Positions 45,462 through 54,697 of a stretch of DNA of 64,000 nucleotides are shown one piece after another. A program made the position numbers and the translations under genes. The notes under the pieces are model-generated. The model was given only the letters and a program-made list of their open reading frames with translations, had not been told where the DNA came from and did no database searches. The first letter of the stretch is position 1. Each line of letters opens with the position of its first letter. The stretch is from Paenibacillus sp. OK003 (lineage in GTDB: Bacteria > Bacillota > Bacilli > Paenibacillales > Paenibacillaceae), in NCBI RefSeq assembly GCF_900109515.1, contig NZ_FOBD01000008.1, positions 124,001-188,000 on the forward strand, read 5' to 3'.

Positions 45462-46295
45462 CCCTTTAACGGATCCAGCGGTAATCCCCTGAATGATATA
45501 TTTCTGCATCAGCAGGAAGAAGATGATAATTGGCATGATGCCAAGCACCAGTGCAGGCAGAGCAAGATCCCATTGCTTCGTATATTGTCCGAAGAGCGCA
45601 AAGGTCGCAATCGGAATGGTACGCAAATTGGAGCTTTGCAGAATCAGGGATGGCAGCAGATAGTCATTCCAGATCCAAAGTGTATTCAGGATGATGACGG
45701 TTACATACATCGGCTTCATGAGCGGGAATACAATCCGGAAGAACACGCCGTAGGCGGAGCTTCCATCCACTCGCGCCGCCTCTTCAATTTCGAGCGGAAC
45801 CGATTTGACGAATCCGTGGAACAGGAAGATGGACATCGGTGCGCCAAAACCGAGATAACAGATGATGAGCCCGAAGAGGCTGTCGATCAGTCCAAGATTA
45901 CTGGTTACGGTAACGAGTGGAATCATGATAGACTGAAACGGAATCACCATGGCGGCAATAAACATGCCAAACAAAATTCGGTTGAAGCGTGTATCGCTGC
46001 GTACCATTCGGTAGGCGGCCATGGAGCTGATCAACACCAGCAGCAGATTGCTGACTACGGTGACGATGAGCGAGTTCATCAGCGCTGACGGGAATTTAAT
46101 TTTCTCCCAGGCGTTCGCATAGTTGCCCCATTGGAATACCTCCGGCCATGCGGCCGAATTGGTAAGCAGGTCACCGAATGTTTTGACCGAATTGACAAAC
46201 AGGAAGTAAAACGGAACCAGGAACAATAATCCAATGAGCACCATAACAATCTCGGTTACAATGGTACTGAAGCGGTAATTTTTTGACGTTTCCAT
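45459..46295 (-). CDS. Carbohydrate ABC transporter permease (MalG-like)
   Basis: 278 residues, six helices, C-terminal IIQGITAGSVKG as is usual for the MalG group. EAA loop: LEIEEAARVDGSSAYGVFFRIVFPLMKP. The product follows the MalF-like gene without a gap. The overlap of its stop with a 36-base repeat is unusual. Imports the sugar captured by the downstream-encoded binding protein. Confidence 0.93.
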   Translation of the reverse strand: METSKNYRFSTIVTEIVMVLIGLLFLVPFYFLFVNSVKTFGDLLTNSAAWPEVFQWGNYANAWEKIKFPSALMNSLIVTVVSNLLLVLISSMAAYRMVRSDTRFNRILFGMFIAAMVIPFQSIMIPLVTVTSNLGLIDSLFGLIICYLGFGAPMSIFLFHGFVKSVPLEIEEAARVDGSSAYGVFFRIVFPLMKPMYVTVIILNTLWIWNDYLLPSLILQSSNLRTIPIATFALFGQYTKQWDLALPALVLGIMPIIIFFLLMQKYIIQGITAGSVKG

Positions 46296-47177
46296 CTATG
46301 CCTCCACCTCCTTGCTCTTCGTGACACGCACCTGAATCATGGTGATGATGGCAACGATGACGAAGAACACAAGTGCTTTGGCTGTACCGATGCCATACCG
46401 ATTATTCACAAAAGCCTCATTGTAAATATTCAGTGCTACCGATTCTGTTGATCCAAACGGTCCGCCTTTGGTCAGCGACAGATTGAGATCGAACATTTTG
46501 AATGACCAGGAGATGGCAAGGAACAGACAGATTGTAACTCCCGGCATAATGAGCGGGAAAATAATGCTGCGCAGTACCTGCCAGCGGCTGGCACCATCAA
46601 TTTCGGCAGCTTCCAGCAGATCGGGTGATACGTTGGTCAAGGATGAGATGTAGATAACCATCAGATACCCTGCGGTCTGCCAGACAAATACAATGACGAT
46701 ACCCCAGAAGGCGGTCGGCTCGTCTCCCAACCATGGGAGGTTGAAGAAGGACCATCCGGTTACGTCGCCTACTGCTGAAAACCCTTTCACAAATATGAAC
46801 TGCCAGATAAAGCCGAGCAACAATCCACCGATCACGTTAGGCATAAAAAAGATCGTGCGCAGAAAGTTTCTCGTCTTGAGCGGCTTGGTTAGGAAATACG
46901 CCAGGAAAAACCCGATAACATTGGTCAAGATTACACCAACCACGGTGAAGCGAACCGTAAACCAAAACGCAGATAGAAACTTGGGATCATTCGCAAAAAT
47001 TTGCTTGAAATTGTCGAATCCTACCCAATGAATGTTCGCCGACACCCCGTTCCAGTCGGTAAAGGAATATACCATGCCAAGCAGGAAAGGGACCACGATA
47101 ATGAGAATAAAAAAGACGATGGAGGGACCCACGAACACAAGCTGCTGTAACAGCTGTGAAGATTTGCGATGCTTCAT
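46296..47177 (-). CDS. Carbohydrate ABC transporter permease (MalF-like)
   Basis: 293 residues, six helices. N-terminal LVFVGPSIVFFILIIVVPFLLGMVYSFTDWNG is typical of Paenibacillus sugar permeases. EAA loop: PDLLEAAEIDGASRWQVLRSIIFPL. The open frame goes 42 codons further upstream, but GGGGAG before the ATG at 47177 marks the start. Divergent from the two-component genes. No ATPase gene is present, so a shared MsmX-type ATPase is expected. Confidence 0.93.
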   Translation of the reverse strand: MKHRKSSQLLQQLVFVGPSIVFFILIIVVPFLLGMVYSFTDWNGVSANIHWVGFDNFKQIFANDPKFLSAFWFTVRFTVVGVILTNVIGFFLAYFLTKPLKTRNFLRTIFFMPNVIGGLLLGFIWQFIFVKGFSAVGDVTGWSFFNLPWLGDEPTAFWGIVIVFVWQTAGYLMVIYISSLTNVSPDLLEAAEIDGASRWQVLRSIIFPLIMPGVTICLFLAISWSFKMFDLNLSLTKGGPFGSTESVALNIYNEAFVNNRYGIGTAKALVFFVIVAIITMIQVRVTKSKEVEA

Positions 47178-47320
47178 ATCGTTCTCCCCTTCTATAGATG
47201 GATGAAATTGGTCTCTTGTTCTATTAAACCCCATTCTCGCACAGGGAAACACCGACCCTCGTGAACAGTTGGGTGTAAAATATTGTCCTCTCTTAACCTG
47301 CAACCAGAAGGGGTGTCACG

Positions 47321-49147
47321 ATGTCAAAATACTACAGCATTCGCACCAAGCTAATCGCTTTTATGCTCATTGCCACGACGATTCCGCTGCTGGCATCCAT
47401 CAGCATGACGTTTATCCAGACCAAGACCGCCCTGCGTGAGCAGGCCGTCGCAGAGAACAAACGCCTGATCTTTCAGGCGTCCACCAATCTCAACAATTAC
47501 GTGGATAACGTGGCAAGAGCTTCGCTTGCTGTGTACAACGATCCAAATTTCCTACGAAATCTGGCGAAAATCCCCGGCGACTATCGTGCAGTTGCAGAGG
47601 TATACACCACCTTACAGACGATACGTTCGGCTGTGCCCGATGTATTCCAGCTGTATCTGCACTCCTTTGCTGCCAATCAATCGACATTAATTGCGAATCC
47701 TTTCCCGAAGCGGGAAGAACGCAAACAGGCCTACTCTGACTCGCTTCATGGAAAATCGGACGCTAAAAGCCCGGATATCTGGGTCGAATCGGCGCACCTT
47801 AGTCATTCCTATGGCTTCAAGGCAGCATCAGCGGATGATCCTCCAAGAACAGTGATTACCCTTCATCGCGTGATCAAGGATGTGCCATCAACAGAACGAT
47901 TGGGTGTGCTTGCCATCGATCTGAACATGGATACCATTGCCGAAATTTGCAGCAGACTGTATGATCCGACAAAGGAACAGATCTATGTTATCGACAATCA
48001 AAACCAGATTATTTACGAGGGAAAGTCGGAAGTCAGCGGAACGGATGCATTACGGCAGGAAGCAGCGACTGAGCTGAACTCCGCACGTTCTGGTGAAGGG
48101 ACAGCACAGACCGCTTCAGGTCATTTTGAACAGGATCATTCCATGTATGTATACCAGCAGTTAGGAAGCCAATTTGCAGACTGGACCATTGTAAAACAGA
48201 TTCCGAATGAAACGCTGTACGCGAGTGCCACCACTCTAACGTGGAATAATGCCATGATTGCTATTGCTGCGCTGTTATTGGTCATTGTGGCAACCTTGTT
48301 CATCTCGATCCGGATCACCGGACCACTCAAGCAATTAATGCGTTATATGAACCAGATTCAGGCAGGACGCCTGCATGTGGATATCCGGTTAACGAGTCAG
48401 GATGAGATCGGTGTGCTGGCCCGTCATTTCCGGGATATGATGGATACGGTGAACAACTTGATTTTGCGGGAATATCGCCTTGAAATTGCGAATAAAACAA
48501 ATCAGCTTAAAGCGCTGCAAGCCCAGATTCATCCCCATTTTCTGTATAATACGTTGCAATCCATCGGTACACTGGCGCTTCAACAGCAGGGACAACGGGT
48601 GTATGTGCTGCTCTCTTCCCTATCCAAAATGCTGCGCTACAGCATGCGTGACCAGACCCGAGTCACTTTGCAAGAAGAAGCCGAGCATGCACGGCTCTAT
48701 CTGGAACTGCAAAAAGAGCGGTTTGGTGACCGCCTGGAGGTTGAACTGGATTTTGCGGAAGATACCCTGCGCGCCGAAATGCCGAGGATGACCTTGCAGC
48801 CTTTAATTGAGAATTACTTCAAGCATGGAGCGGATGTTCAGCCTGGCAAAGGCAGGATACGCATATCCAGTCAGCGAACGCCTGACGATTGGATTCAGAT
48901 TCGGTTGGAAAATAACGGACCGTGCATTCTGGAAGACAAGTTGTCCGAGATTCAGCGTTGGTTGCGTCCGGCATCCATATCTTCCGATTCCTCTCAGGAA
49001 CCGGACGAGACTGAGTCGATTGGATTGCGTAACGTGATGCGCAGACTTCAACTGAACTCACCTCCGGGATACAATGCGACGCTTACGATTGGCAATATGG
49101 AACCGAATGGCGTAGAGATCATAGTCAAAATATACGCGGGAGAGTGA
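47321..49147 (+). CDS. YesM-type sensor histidine kinase
   Basis: 608 residues. TM1 at about 10-30, a large extracellular sensor region to about 300, TM2 at about 306-330, a HAMP domain (ITGPLKQLMRYMNQIQAGRLHVDI), then the His_kinase domain with phospho-acceptor His in QAQIHPHFLYNTLQSIG and an ATPase domain starting LQPLIENYFKHG. This architecture pairs with AraC-type regulators and nearly always sits beside sugar ABC transporters, as here. GGGGTG lies before the ATG. Its TGA overlaps the first bases of the next gene. Confidence 0.93.
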   Translation: MSKYYSIRTKLIAFMLIATTIPLLASISMTFIQTKTALREQAVAENKRLIFQASTNLNNYVDNVARASLAVYNDPNFLRNLAKIPGDYRAVAEVYTTLQTIRSAVPDVFQLYLHSFAANQSTLIANPFPKREERKQAYSDSLHGKSDAKSPDIWVESAHLSHSYGFKAASADDPPRTVITLHRVIKDVPSTERLGVLAIDLNMDTIAEICSRLYDPTKEQIYVIDNQNQIIYEGKSEVSGTDALRQEAATELNSARSGEGTAQTASGHFEQDHSMYVYQQLGSQFADWTIVKQIPNETLYASATTLTWNNAMIAIAALLLVIVATLFISIRITGPLKQLMRYMNQIQAGRLHVDIRLTSQDEIGVLARHFRDMMDTVNNLILREYRLEIANKTNQLKALQAQIHPHFLYNTLQSIGTLALQQQGQRVYVLLSSLSKMLRYSMRDQTRVTLQEEAEHARLYLELQKERFGDRLEVELDFAEDTLRAEMPRMTLQPLIENYFKHGADVQPGKGRIRISSQRTPDDWIQIRLENNGPCILEDKLSEIQRWLRPASISSDSSQEPDETESIGLRNVMRRLQLNSPPGYNATLTIGNMEPNGVEIIVKIYAGE

Positions 49148-49152
49148 ACAAC

Positions 49153-50784
49153 ATGAAAGCTTTGATTGTCGATGATGAAAAACACGTCCGCGATGCGATT
49201 AAGCTGCTTGGTCAATGGGAAGCCGCAGGAATTGATACCTTGTATGAAGCGGCAGATGGTCACGAAGCGGTCGCTGCCATCACCTCCCATCAACCGCAAA
49301 TTGTACTCAGCGATATGCGAATGCCCGGCAAGGATGGTATGGCTCTGCTCGAATGGATATCTGTTCATGCCCCGAATAGCAAGGTACTGGTCATCAGCGG
49401 ATATGATGATTTTGAACTGGTCAGACATGCGATTCGATATGGGGGTACGGACTACCTGCTCAAACCCGTCGAAGCAGATGAACTGAATTCATCCTTATTT
49501 AGGGCAGTCGATGCCTGGAAAGAAGCTGATGCCGTTCGTGTGCAGTCCGCAAGACAATCCATGGTGGTTAATCAGATGCGTCCGCATTATCATGACAGAC
49601 TGCTCACAGAGCTTGTCGTTGGACGTGGAAGCAACAATACCCAATTCCAGCGGCTGCGGGATGAATTAAATCTGCCCAAGCAGATCGACAGTTGCAGTGT
49701 GGCCGTCACCAGCCTTTCCCATCTCGATGCTGAATGCTTGGCAAAATATCGAAGCCAGCCTGACCTTCTCGTATTCTCCGTGCTGAATATCTGTGCGGAG
49801 ATGTTATCCCCACCTGATGAAGGTGTCGTGTTCCGCCAGCTTGATCAGCCGGATGAAGTCGTTCTCCTATACTGGGGTCAGTGCTCGACACTTCAAACCA
49901 TTCTCGAAAAAGTGAACGATGGTCTGGAGCAGACCATCCAACGCCGTCTTCATTTTGGTATATCCAGCTGTGAGTTTTATCCTACCGGAACCTCGGCAGC
50001 CTATCAGGAAGCTAGTTTGCGGTTGTGGCGACGCAATGCCTTGCAAACGAAGCAGTGCATTCACGATGCGCTGGAGTCCTCCAACGGGAACAAGGGGCTG
50101 CGGTTATCTACCTTTGAGGAATCCTTACGACTGGCATCTATGAGTGGGCGCGCTTCCAGCGTGTCCACTGCGGTTGCAGAATGGATTGATCCCATCACCC
50201 GGCTCGATGTCATCACAGCGGAGCAGATACAGCAATGGATGGATGAAATGGAATGGATGATTGGCCGTTGGCTCGACGATGCCGCAGGGGCCCCACCGAA
50301 GGATGAAGATGAAGCGATAGATGAACAATCCATTCCATTCGCCGAGTTGCCTTTGGACCGTGACGGACTGTTATCGCTGCCCTTGCTCCGCTCCCTGCTG
50401 GAACAGCGGTTGCTCGCAGCCGGAAAGGCCCTCACCGCACATCATCATGCCACACCGGACCCAATGAGTGAGATCGCACGTTATATGGATGCTCATTATC
50501 AGGAGGACCTGTCTCTGCAGCAGATTGCTGCACGGTTCTACCTGAGTCGCGAATATATATCTCGCAAATTCAAACAGCAGTTTGGATTGAACTGGTCCGA
50601 GTATTTGGGCAAGCTGCGAATCAATAACGCCAAGCTGCTGTTACAGAACCCCTCACTACGAATTGCAAAAATCTCCGAGATGGTCGGCTATCAGGACGAG
50701 AAGTATTTCAGTAAAGTGTTCAAAAAAATGGAGGGCATCACACCGGGGGAGTACCGCAAATCATTATCTAACGAAAATTCTTAA
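49153..50784 (+). CDS. YesN-type response regulator with AraC DNA-binding domain
   Basis: 543 residues. Receiver domain 1-120 with phospho-acceptor Asp54 (VLSDMRMPG) and conserved Lys in YLLKPVE, a variable middle region, and a C-terminal AraC helix-turn-helix pair (DLSLQQIAARFYLSREYISRKFKQQFG and IAKISEMVGYQDEKYFSKVFKKMEGITPGEYRK). A GTG at 49144 overlaps the kinase stop, but GGGAGAG is eight bases from the ATG at 49153, which I prefer. It probably activates the divergent sugar transporter genes. Confidence 0.93.
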   Translation: MKALIVDDEKHVRDAIKLLGQWEAAGIDTLYEAADGHEAVAAITSHQPQIVLSDMRMPGKDGMALLEWISVHAPNSKVLVISGYDDFELVRHAIRYGGTDYLLKPVEADELNSSLFRAVDAWKEADAVRVQSARQSMVVNQMRPHYHDRLLTELVVGRGSNNTQFQRLRDELNLPKQIDSCSVAVTSLSHLDAECLAKYRSQPDLLVFSVLNICAEMLSPPDEGVVFRQLDQPDEVVLLYWGQCSTLQTILEKVNDGLEQTIQRRLHFGISSCEFYPTGTSAAYQEASLRLWRRNALQTKQCIHDALESSNGNKGLRLSTFEESLRLASMSGRASSVSTAVAEWIDPITRLDVITAEQIQQWMDEMEWMIGRWLDDAAGAPPKDEDEAIDEQSIPFAELPLDRDGLLSLPLLRSLLEQRLLAAGKALTAHHHATPDPMSEIARYMDAHYQEDLSLQQIAARFYLSREYISRKFKQQFGLNWSEYLGKLRINNAKLLLQNPSLRIAKISEMVGYQDEKYFSKVFKKMEGITPGEYRKSLSNENS

Positions 50785-50841
50785 TTGAGCCGCCGGATCT
50801 GTGGAAATTCTTCTACTAGAACGTGCTCGATTCGTTAAACG

Positions 50842-50900
50842 ATAAAAGGGGCATCCCGTCATGTTCATGACCCTGGGAATAGCCCCTTTCCTTTTTTACA
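50842..50900 (+). terminator. Terminator of the YesMN operon
   Basis: AAAGGGGCA...TCATG and CATGA...AGCCCCTTT pair around TT, followed by CCTTTTTT on the plus strand. A-rich sequence on the left could let it work for the opposite gene too. Confidence 0.8.
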
Positions 50901-50954
50901 TATATGGATGCAACTTATTGGATACACCCTGATCTTCTTTTCTAATCTAGGAAA

Positions 50955-51902
50955 TCAGCGATCCCGCAGTATGACGGAAGGAACCATACGAATATAGATT
51001 AACTCTCCCGCCAGCTCGACGATCGTCTGGGTTACAATCACTGCGGCAGCAATTGTGGCCCACTCTTGCGGCAATGCAAGTGCCAATGGCAGAACAACAA
51101 GTGAATTTCGGGTTCCTGCACTAAAAATAACGGCCCTGCCTGCCCCTGTGTCCAATCGGAATAGAGCCACAACCATTCGTGAGATGAAGGGCATAACAAC
51201 TAGAAAAATAATATAAATGGGCAGAACATCCACAATTACAGCAAAATCAGTGTAGACCTTCCCGATCTGCGATGCGACAACCACAATCAAGGCCAGAGCC
51301 ATCAGGGGTACAGGCAGCCAAGCGGTTGCGTTCATCACCCGTTCTCCTCTGGCTTTGCCTTTGGTCACAACTTGCGTAAGAATAGCCAACAGCAACGGAA
51401 TAACGATCAGGAACAGAAAAGCATCCACGAAAGGCCCCACCTGCATGATCTGTGCTGCTTCCTTCCCGATGAACAGCCACAAATATACCGGCAATAAGAC
51501 CATTTGTATAACAAACAGGATTGGCGTTGCAGCCAGCATCAGCTTCTCATTGCCCCGACCCAGCTGTGTAAAAACAATGACGTAATCAATGCAGGGCGTT
51601 AACAGTACCAGATAAACGCCAATGAGCACGACAGGAGGTTGCGGAAACGCAAGGGTTAACAACCACACGACCACAGGCACTACAATAAAATTAGCCACCA
51701 GCAAAGCTCCAATAAATCGCAGGTTGGATAAGGATTCTTTGAGCTGTAAAAAAGGAATCTGTGCAAACATGCTATATAGCAAAATCGCAAGCACAGGTGA
51801 AACCGTATAATGCAGCGCTGACCCCCATTCAGGGGTGCCCAGCCCAATCGCTGCTCCCACGAATAGGGCAACGACATAAAACCACGTTTGTTGCTTCTCC
51901 AT
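50955..51902 (-). CDS. Arsenite-resistance permease-like protein (ACR3/BASS superfamily)
   Basis: 315 residues with about ten helices. The N-terminal WFYVVALFVGAAIGL and the mid-protein LVLLTPCIDYVIVFTQLGRGNEKL motif match arsenite/bile-acid-type transporters; the Cys in TPCIDYV is the conserved cysteine of the ACR3 group. Exports arsenite or moves an organic anion. The start at 51902 has AGAAGG and GAGAGAA upstream; a longer frame to 51950 lacks a good site. No arsR or arsC is adjacent, so arsenic function is not certain. Confidence 0.85.
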   Translation of the reverse strand: MEKQQTWFYVVALFVGAAIGLGTPEWGSALHYTVSPVLAILLYSMFAQIPFLQLKESLSNLRFIGALLVANFIVVPVVVWLLTLAFPQPPVVLIGVYLVLLTPCIDYVIVFTQLGRGNEKLMLAATPILFVIQMVLLPVYLWLFIGKEAAQIMQVGPFVDAFLFLIVIPLLLAILTQVVTKGKARGERVMNATAWLPVPLMALALIVVVASQIGKVYTDFAVIVDVLPIYIIFLVVMPFISRMVVALFRLDTGAGRAVIFSAGTRNSLVVLPLALALPQEWATIAAAVIVTQTIVELAGELIYIRMVPSVILRDR

Positions 51903-52052
51903 CGTTTCTCTCGTAAACAACCTTCTTCCTCTCCCTCTGAGAATTAGCATTTTATCACAATATCAAAATGATAATTGTACGTTTGTAGTGAGTTGTAGTG
52001 AATTGAAGTATATGTTATTGTCATATTAGAAAGCAGTTCTGGGTAATATGAA

Positions 52053-52084
52053 AATATCCGCAATGCGCTAACATTGCGGATATC
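52053..52084. terminator. Perfect hairpin near the small-peptide gene
   Basis: ATATCCGCAATG and CATTGCGGATAT pair perfectly around CGCTAA. On the minus strand TTTT follows. It could end a minus-strand transcript that reads past the peptide gene or mark a short antisense RNA. Confidence 0.5.
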
Positions 52085-52124
52085 CAGACAAAAGACCGAT
52101 GGGTGACCACGGCGCGAATTTCAA

Positions 52125-52178
52125 ATGCATGAAAAACCACCGAATTAAGGGGCCAACCTATCGTCGGTGGTTTTTCTT
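52125..52178. terminator. Bidirectional terminator overlapping the small-peptide gene end
   Basis: GAAAAACCACCGA and TCGGTGGTTTTTC pair perfectly around a 27-base loop. T-runs occur on both strands. On the minus strand the first arm is the last seven codons of the peptide gene. Confidence 0.8.
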
Positions 52179-52283
52179 GTTCTTACGTGTCTTCTTAACG
52201 CTGAATAAAGTCCTCAGGCCAGTAAAAATACTGACGATCTTTAATAAAGCGTCCAGAATCTTCACGATCAAATCAAGGGACAC
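52158..52283 (-). CDS. 41-residue hydrophobic-basic peptide, type I toxin-like
   Basis: GTG start at 52283 with AGGAGGTGG (consensus AGGAGG seven bases upstream). The product reads MSLDLIVKILDALLKIVSIF as an amphipathic/hydrophobic stretch, then a strongly basic tail (KKTRKNKKNHRR). The start codon and ribosome binding site are enclosed in a stable hairpin, the gene has its own extended -10 promoter, and the terminator overlaps its end. These are hallmarks of type I toxins or small regulated membrane peptides. I do not recognise a named family. The antitoxin RNA is not proven. Confidence 0.6.
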   Translation of the reverse strand: MSLDLIVKILDALLKIVSIFTGLRTLFSVKKTRKNKKNHRR

Positions 52284-52316
52284 GGCTCCACCTCCTTTCG
52301 GAGCAGCTTCGCCGTG
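52281..52316 (-). promoter_or_regulatory. Hairpin that sequesters the ribosome binding site and start of the peptide gene
   Basis: On the minus strand CACGGC pairs with GCCGTG, whose last three bases are the GTG start, and GCTCC pairs with GGAG of the ribosome binding site around a GAAA loop. Translation should be blocked until the hairpin opens. Confidence 0.7.
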
Positions 52317-52348
52317 TCTTCCCACCGATTACATTTGTCCTAAATTTG

Positions 52349-52357
52349 AGTATAGCA
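52349..52357 (-). promoter_or_regulatory. Extended -10 promoter of the small-peptide gene
   Basis: On the minus strand TGCTATACT is an extended -10 element (TGN plus TATACT). It lies about 60 bases before the GTG start. No good -35 is visible, which is normal for extended -10 promoters. Confidence 0.5.
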
Positions 52358-52378
52358 GAACGTTGTGAACGAATATAG

Positions 52379-52602
52379 ATAAACTTACCAGCCAAATGAA
52401 TAAGAAAGAAGTTCATGCTATTAACATATTTCTACTTCAACCAGCGTACATTGAGACGTAGCACAGCGAATAAGAGAGCGGCAAAAACCGCAGGATAGCA
52501 GACAACGATCCTGTGAATTTTTCGCGGCTTCTTATTAGAATGCGAAAGAAATGGGTATATTCATTGTAGACTGACCCGTGGTTCATTCATTTTTGTTAAA
52601 CC
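52379..52602. other. Intergenic region before the TspO-like gene
   Basis: Contains two small hairpins (GCGG/CCGC and AGGAT/ATCCT around 52474-52515) and a TATATT near 52555 that could be the -10 of the TspO-like gene. No further features recognised. Confidence 0.35.
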
Positions 52603-52616
52603 AAGGAGGAAACACA

Positions 52617-53375
52617 ATGTCACGTAACAATCCGTACAAATGGTTAAACGCGATTGGGTTTATCGCTGTAATCGTAGTGAACTACCTTTCCAACGCACTG
52701 CCGATCGGAGGCAGGACCAACAAGGAAGTTTCGGATATGTACCCTGTATTGCTCACCCCTTCAGGCTATGCTTTCTCCATATGGGGACTGATCTATCTGC
52801 TGCTCGCTGGCTTTGTCATCTATCAATTCGTGCCCTCTTCGTGGAAAAGGGACTCTATTACCCGCCTCGGTTACTGGTTCCTGGCAAGCTGTGCCTTTAA
52901 TGTAGCGTGGATCTTTGCTTTTCAAAATCTCAAAATCGGTCTCGCCTTAGTCGTCATCGTTCTGCTTCTGCTGTCCCTGATTATGCTATATGTAAAAACG
53001 CGTGCAATCACCCTTCCCACAACAGCCGAAATCTGGCTCGTGAAACTGCCGTTCAGCATATATCTTGGATGGGTTAGCGTGGCAACCATTATCAATGCGG
53101 CTGTATTATTATATAAAATCGGCTGGGATGGCTTCGGACTCAGCGAACCTACCTGGACCATCATCATGCTAATTGTCGGCCTGGTGCTGGCTGTACTGGT
53201 GAGCTTTCCTTACCGGGATAGCGTATACCCACTTGTCTTTACATGGGCATACATTGCCATCGCTCTCAAACAAAAAGACGTCACCTCCGTGTATTATACG
53301 GCAATTATCATCGCGATCGTACTGGCCATTTATGCGGTATGGCTGTTCTTCGCCCGTAATCAGGATCGGGATTAA
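52617..53375 (+). CDS. TspO/MBR-related tryptophan-rich membrane protein
   Basis: 252 residues with seven or eight helices, longer than the usual 160-residue TspO. It has the TspO-like segments LTPSGYAFSIWGLIYLLLAGFVIYQ and ASCAFNVAWIFAFQNLKIGLALV, with many Trp residues, and likely belongs to the longer tryptophan-rich sensory protein group. AAGGAGG lies seven bases before the ATG at 52617; the open frame begins earlier but without a site. Ligand may be a porphyrin or sterol-like molecule; that is inference. Confidence 0.82.
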   Translation: MSRNNPYKWLNAIGFIAVIVVNYLSNALPIGGRTNKEVSDMYPVLLTPSGYAFSIWGLIYLLLAGFVIYQFVPSSWKRDSITRLGYWFLASCAFNVAWIFAFQNLKIGLALVVIVLLLLSLIMLYVKTRAITLPTTAEIWLVKLPFSIYLGWVSVATIINAAVLLYKIGWDGFGLSEPTWTIIMLIVGLVLAVLVSFPYRDSVYPLVFTWAYIAIALKQKDVTSVYYTAIIIAIVLAIYAVWLFFARNQDRD

Positions 53376-53395
53376 TCCGGATCTGTTTATATAAA

Positions 53396-53441
53396 TTCAA
53401 AAAGCCGATTTCGGTTATCTGACCCGAAATCGGCTTCTGAT
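53396..53441 (-). terminator. Terminator of the RidA gene
   Basis: AAGCCGATTTCGG and CCGAAATCGGCTT pair perfectly around TTATCTGAC. On the minus strand TTTTTGAATTT follows. Confidence 0.85.
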
Positions 53442-53474
53442 GTATCTTTTCTTATTTGGCGGATATCAGTATCC

Positions 53475-53849
53475 CTATTTAAGGGCAATAACTTCAATTT
53501 CCACAAGTGCATCCTTCGGCAAACGAGCAACTTCAACCGCGCTGCGTGCTGGATAAGGCTGTTCGAAGAACGTGCTGTACACTTCGTTTACCGGAACAAA
53601 ATCATTCATGTCTTTCAGGAAAACAGTCGTTTTCACAACTTTGTCCATACTCGTGCCCGCTGCTTCAAGAATGGCCTTCACATTGCTCAGGGACAAACGA
53701 GTCTGCTCCTGTACATCGGCTCCAAATTCTCCTGTTTGCGGGTTCAGGCCAAGCTGACCGGATGTATAGATGAAATCGCCTGCTTCAACAGCCTGACTGT
53801 ATGGACCAATAGCGCCTGGCGCCTGATCGGTAGAGATTGGTTTTTTCAT
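53475..53849 (-). CDS. ridA: RidA family reactive-intermediate deaminase
   Basis: Hydrolyses reactive enamine/imine intermediates from PLP enzymes. 124 residues, full family length, with AIGPYSQAVEAGDFIYTSGQLGLNP, TKTVFLKDM-type segment and the active-site arginine in YPARSAVEVARLPKDALVEIEVIA. The open frame begins 16 codons earlier, but AAGGAGA before the ATG at 53849 sets the start. Contrast with the arginine-less Rid protein at 22148-22570. Confidence 0.93.
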   Translation of the reverse strand: MKKPISTDQAPGAIGPYSQAVEAGDFIYTSGQLGLNPQTGEFGADVQEQTRLSLSNVKAILEAAGTSMDKVVKTTVFLKDMNDFVPVNEVYSTFFEQPYPARSAVEVARLPKDALVEIEVIALK

Positions 53850-53996
53850 GGACGAGTTCTCCTTCATGTTCGCTGTCCTGCCGCCGCGAGGAGACAAGCC
53901 TCGAACTCATTTTGAAGCTTATTATACCACGATCCCGCCCAGGCAAGAAACGTCTATCCTTAGCTCTCATTCCGATATGGGCAGACGATGAATATC

Positions 53997-54677
53997 TCAG
54001 GACTCATCCAAACCAAGCACATGAATAACATCATTGGAATAGACGTGATTTCCATTGGTTTGAACATGTGCAATGTTCATCATGGCCCGAGCTATGGTCG
54101 AGGCCTGGATTGCCCGGTATTTATCCACTCTGCCTTTCATCCAGCGATCCAAAAACGTCATGGCATGAGCTGCAAACTGCTCAACCAGCCGTTTTTCTTT
54201 GCGATCTCCGAGGATTAACGACGGACGGAAAATATGCAGTGAACGGAAACCGATAGCCGATAACGCCTCTTCCATCTCTCCCTTGGTTCGACTATAAAAT
54301 ACCCGTGACCCGGCATCGGCTCCCATGGAAGAGATGACGAGCATCTGGGATACACCTTGCTCCTTGGCAAGTTTGGCAGCTCTAACGGGGTAGTGAAAAT
54401 CCACTTGGCGGAAGTTTTCCTGACTGCCCGCTTTTTTAATCGTTGTACCCAAGCAACAATATAAGTCATCAATATCACGAAATAAATCTTTTTGCTCCTC
54501 AAGCTGTTCCCAGTCCACGACATGCTGCTCCAGCTTTGAATGCTCCAATTCGAGCGGGCGTCTGACCAATACACGAATCCGGCCATAAGCCGGATTCTGA
54601 AGCAAGCTGCGTACCAGTAGTCCACCCACAAGCCCGGTGGCTCCAATCACAAGAGCTTGCCGTTCGTGATTCTCCAA
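53997..54677 (-). CDS. NAD(P)-binding oxidoreductase (atypical SDR/NmrA-like)
   Basis: About 226 residues. N-terminal nucleotide-binding motif ALVIGATGLVGGLLVRSLL (GxTGxxG), then CCLGTTIKKAGSQENFRQVDFHYPVRAAKLAKEQGVSQMLVISSMGAD and YSRTKGEMEEAL with the SDR Tyr/Lys pair (YSRTK). GGAGGG is directly against an ATG at 54683 but six bases from a TTG at 54677, so the TTG is chosen. Twenty bases after the MFS gene, hence co-transcribed. Substrate unknown. Confidence 0.84.
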   Translation of the reverse strand: MENHERQALVIGATGLVGGLLVRSLLQNPAYGRIRVLVRRPLELEHSKLEQHVVDWEQLEEQKDLFRDIDDLYCCLGTTIKKAGSQENFRQVDFHYPVRAAKLAKEQGVSQMLVISSMGADAGSRVFYSRTKGEMEEALSAIGFRSLHIFRPSLILGDRKEKRLVEQFAAHAMTFLDRWMKGRVDKYRAIQASTIARAMMNIAHVQTNGNHVYSNDVIHVLGLDES

Positions 54678-54697
54678 GTACATCCCTCCACATATCT

